Shown here: piece by piece, positions 32,822 to 34,348 of the stretch
How positions within the stretch are numbered: position 1 is the stretch's first letter
Layout of the letters: each line of letters begins with the position of its first letter
NCBI RefSeq assembly: GCF_050864855.1
Contig: NZ_JBOZWW010000052.1
Coordinates: 1 to 34,348 of the forward strand
Reading direction: 5' to 3'
DNA length: 34,348 nt
Source: Cardinium hertigii_C
GTDB taxonomy: Bacteria > Bacteroidota > Bacteroidia > Cytophagales > Amoebophilaceae
Position numbers and translations under genes: made by a program
The notes under the pieces: model-generated
The model's database searches: none
What the model was told of the DNA's origin: nothing
Seen by the model: the letters and a program-made list of their open reading frames with translations, nothing else

Positions 32822-33682
32822 ATGAGTTTAATAAACGACAATCTAAGCTGGTTTAAACGCAAAAAGAAAGGAATTCTAACCCCTAGTTCTGCCAAAAAAG
32901 ATTCGCCCGATGGCCTTTGGGTAAAAACACCAAAAGGAAAGATTATACACAGCAAAATATTAGAAGAAAATTTACAAGTAGTGCCCGATGATGGCCACCA
33001 TTTACCGATTGGTTCAAAGGAATACTTTTCCATTCTTTTTGATGGAAACAATTTTACAGAGCTGAATGCAACTTTCCGATCGGCTGACCCACTCCACTTT
33101 ATAGACAATAGGTCTTATACCGAACGCTTAAAGCAAGCAGAAGCAGCAACCGGTTTAACAGATGCGGTACGAACGGCCTATGGTAGGATCGATACCCTAC
33201 CCCTTGCCATTGCCTGTATGGATTTTAAATTTATTGGAGGCTCTATGGGCAGTGTAGTAGGTGAAAAAATAGCCCAACTGGTCAACCACTGTTTGGCCGA
33301 TCATACCCCGCTACTGATTATCTCTAAATCAGGTGGTGCACGGATGATGGAGGGCAGCTTTTCCCTGATGCAAATGGCCAAAACAGCTGCAAAATTAAGC
33401 CAATTGGCCGATGCTAAAATTCCTTATATCTCGCTGCTAACCGACCCGACTACAGGTGGGGTAAGCGCCTCCTACGCGATGCTAGGGGATATCAATATGG
33501 CAGAACCAGGGGCGCTGATTGGCTTTGCAGGTCCACGTGTGATTCGAGAAACCGTTGGCAAATCATTACCGAAAGGTTTTCAAACCGCCGAATTTTTATT
33601 GGCCCATGGCTTCTTGGATATGATTGTAGATAGACGAAAATTAAAGGAAACGGTGGCACTACTCCTGAAGATGTTGGCTTAG
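32822..33682 (+). CDS. accD: Acetyl-CoA carboxylase carboxyltransferase beta subunit, zinc-ribbon cysteines lost
   Basis: 286 residues, near full length. The crotonase-fold core is intact: ACMDFKFIGGSMGSVVGEKI, SKSGGARMMEGSFSLMQM, LTDPTTGGVSASYAMLGDIN, EPGALIGFAGPRVI. With AccA it moves CO2 from biotin to acetyl-CoA, the first step of fatty-acid synthesis. AccD normally has an N-terminal zinc ribbon with four cysteines (pattern KCPxC ... VCPxCG). Here the same backbone reads GLWVKTPKGKIIHSKILEEN and then LQVVPDDGHHLPIGSKEYF: the cysteine sites are Thr36, Lys38/Gly39, Val54 and Asp57. The first cysteine of the protein is Cys132. The frame and flanks are well kept, so the zinc site alone appears to be lost. 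Confidence 0.92.
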   Translation: MSLINDNLSWFKRKKKGILTPSSAKKDSPDGLWVKTPKGKIIHSKILEENLQVVPDDGHHLPIGSKEYFSILFDGNNFTELNATFRSADPLHFIDNRSYTERLKQAEAATGLTDAVRTAYGRIDTLPLAIACMDFKFIGGSMGSVVGEKIAQLVNHCLADHTPLLIISKSGGARMMEGSFSLMQMAKTAAKLSQLADAKIPYISLLTDPTTGGVSASYAMLGDINMAEPGALIGFAGPRVIRETVGKSLPKGFQTAEFLLAHGFLDMIVDRRKLKETVALLLKMLA

Positions 33683-33802
33683 TAAAACCAAGGCTGTTAA
33701 TGGCTGGAATCTATTGAGAAATATTTTTTATCTGCTGCTTGCAACCTAAGGTTACCAGTGTATATAAGGGGCTATTTATGCCAACCAACCAACTATATTA
33801 AG

Positions 33803-34141
33803 ATGACGGTAGTATTATTTGAAGGGGGAAAATTTGCATTTGATCCATTGCAGATAGACGCATTTAACCCTACTAAATCAGTAGCCATATGCTATATGGT
33901 ATGCAATGGAAAAGTTTTGCTGTTGAAAAAAAATGATCCCCAAACAATAGACAACCGATGGTGCATGCCGGGTGGGAAACTAGAAAAAAATGAAACGCCC
34001 CTTCAAGCAGTAGTAAGGGAAATAAAAGAAGAAACCGATATCCTACTACTGCCAGAAGCGACTGATTTTATCCAAACGATTTGTACGCGCATCTTTACCC
34101 CCAAACAGGATTACCTACTCCACTTATTTAGTCGGTCCTGA
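33803..34141 (+). CDS. Nudix hydrolase, C-terminus truncated by IS insertion
   Basis: From the ATG at 33803, 112 residues (MTVVLFEGGKFAFDPLQ...). A GTG at 33758 would add 15 residues, but they do not look conserved. The Nudix box GKLEKNETPLQAVVREIKEE is complete for the metal-binding Glu residues; the usual Gly after EEx is Asp (EETDI). Such enzymes hydrolyse nucleoside-diphosphate derivatives such as 8-oxo-dGTP or ADP-ribose. Family members continue about 20-30 residues further. Here the last four codons (FSRS) and the stop are read from the IS terminal repeat starting at 34128, so the last strand and helix are lost. The enzyme may be inactive. Confidence 0.8.
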   Translation: MTVVLFEGGKFAFDPLQIDAFNPTKSVAICYMVCNGKVLLLKKNDPQTIDNRWCMPGGKLEKNETPLQAVVREIKEETDILLLPEATDFIQTICTRIFTPKQDYLLHLFSRS

Positions 34142-34348
34142 AATACTGTATAATTATTTGTTAATCAGCAAATAAATGGTTAAATTTGTATTGGTTAATA
34201 ACCAGTTTTAGAGTTGTTTTGTATAAAAAGCTTGCAAAATAAGGATGAAATCTAAGAAAATAAATAATAGCCTTGAGCGTTTGTTTGAGCAACGCTTATC
34301 TAGTTTTCTTAACCCGAAACATCCTTTATTCCAGTTATCTGATTCGAT
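34128..34348 (+). mobile_element. Left end of an IS element (partial, leaves at right edge)
   Basis: Begins with the terminal repeat TTAGTCGGTCCTGAAATA, which is inverted relative to 207-224. It is followed by 117 bp of non-coding leader, then a transposase start at 34245. The leader matches the relic at 15997-16113 without gaps. The insertion lies inside the Nudix gene. The right end is outside the window. Confidence 0.7.
34245..34348 (+). CDS. Transposase, N-terminal part (truncated by window edge)
   Basis: Open from ATG 34245 to the end of the window (34 complete codons): MKSKKINNSLERLFEQRLSS, then FLNPKHPLFQLSDS. The 'HPLFQLSD' pattern just before the window edge is typical of the N-terminus of IS5-type DDE transposases, where a 'K-I-D-W' helix usually follows. 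The catalytic residues are not visible. The companion C-terminal piece at 3-89 is presumably from another copy. Confidence 0.6.
   Translation, partial: MKSKKINNSLERLFEQRLSSFLNPKHPLFQLSDS

Overview
The window is about 34 kb of AT-rich bacterial DNA from a host-dependent Bacteroidota, most likely Candidatus Cardinium or a close relative in the Amoebophilaceae. That assignment is an inference from gene content: an ATP/ADP translocase (energy parasitism), a eukaryote-type ubiquitin-specific protease, an ankyrin-repeat lipoprotein, a phage-tail-like contractile injection system of the Afp/T6SS subtype iv kind, the Bacteroidota-specific DUF4290 gene, a short Bacteroidota-type AtpC, starts without Shine-Dalgarno sequences, and many IS remnants.

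Layout. Positions 1-224 are the 3' end of an IS (transposase C-terminus and right inverted repeat). An Lrp/AsnC regulator (287-745) and two tandem exported trypsin/PDZ proteases (905-3910) follow; the second protease has lost its catalytic histidine. From 10424 down to 4345 (minus strand) runs an eight-gene contractile-tail operon: DUF4255 terminator protein, an unknown 287-aa protein, sheath, two ~150-aa tube-sized proteins, a gp19-like tube protein, a 57-aa DUF5908 protein, and an Afp7-like tube-initiator with a low-complexity tail. Baseplate, spike and ATPase genes are not in the window. Next come a solitary atpC, tRNA-Lys(UUU), the ubiquitin protease (11656-12864), an rRNA/tRNA methyltransferase, a 0.9-kb gene-poor stretch, and an ankyrin lipoprotein gene split by one in-frame TAA (14564-15745). 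After that lie a 190-bp element with 28-bp inverted repeats and a 117-bp relic of the same IS end found at the window's right edge.

The right half is mostly housekeeping: CCA-adding enzyme, a lipase-like lipoprotein, PcrA/UvrD helicase, DUF4290, MurA (with the Cys-to-Asp change linked to fosfomycin insensitivity), ATP/ADP translocase, a MutS-family ATPase that carries a signal peptide, DnaK with two terminators, an M23 peptidase, a MerR regulator, LysS, and AccD lacking all four zinc-ribbon cysteines. A Nudix gene is cut off by the left end of a second IS copy, whose transposase starts at 34245.

Together the left half reads as a host-interaction region: an injection-tail module next to a deubiquitinase, an ankyrin protein, exported proteases and a lipase. 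The right half shows a reduced but still peptidoglycan- and fatty-acid-making cell that imports host ATP.
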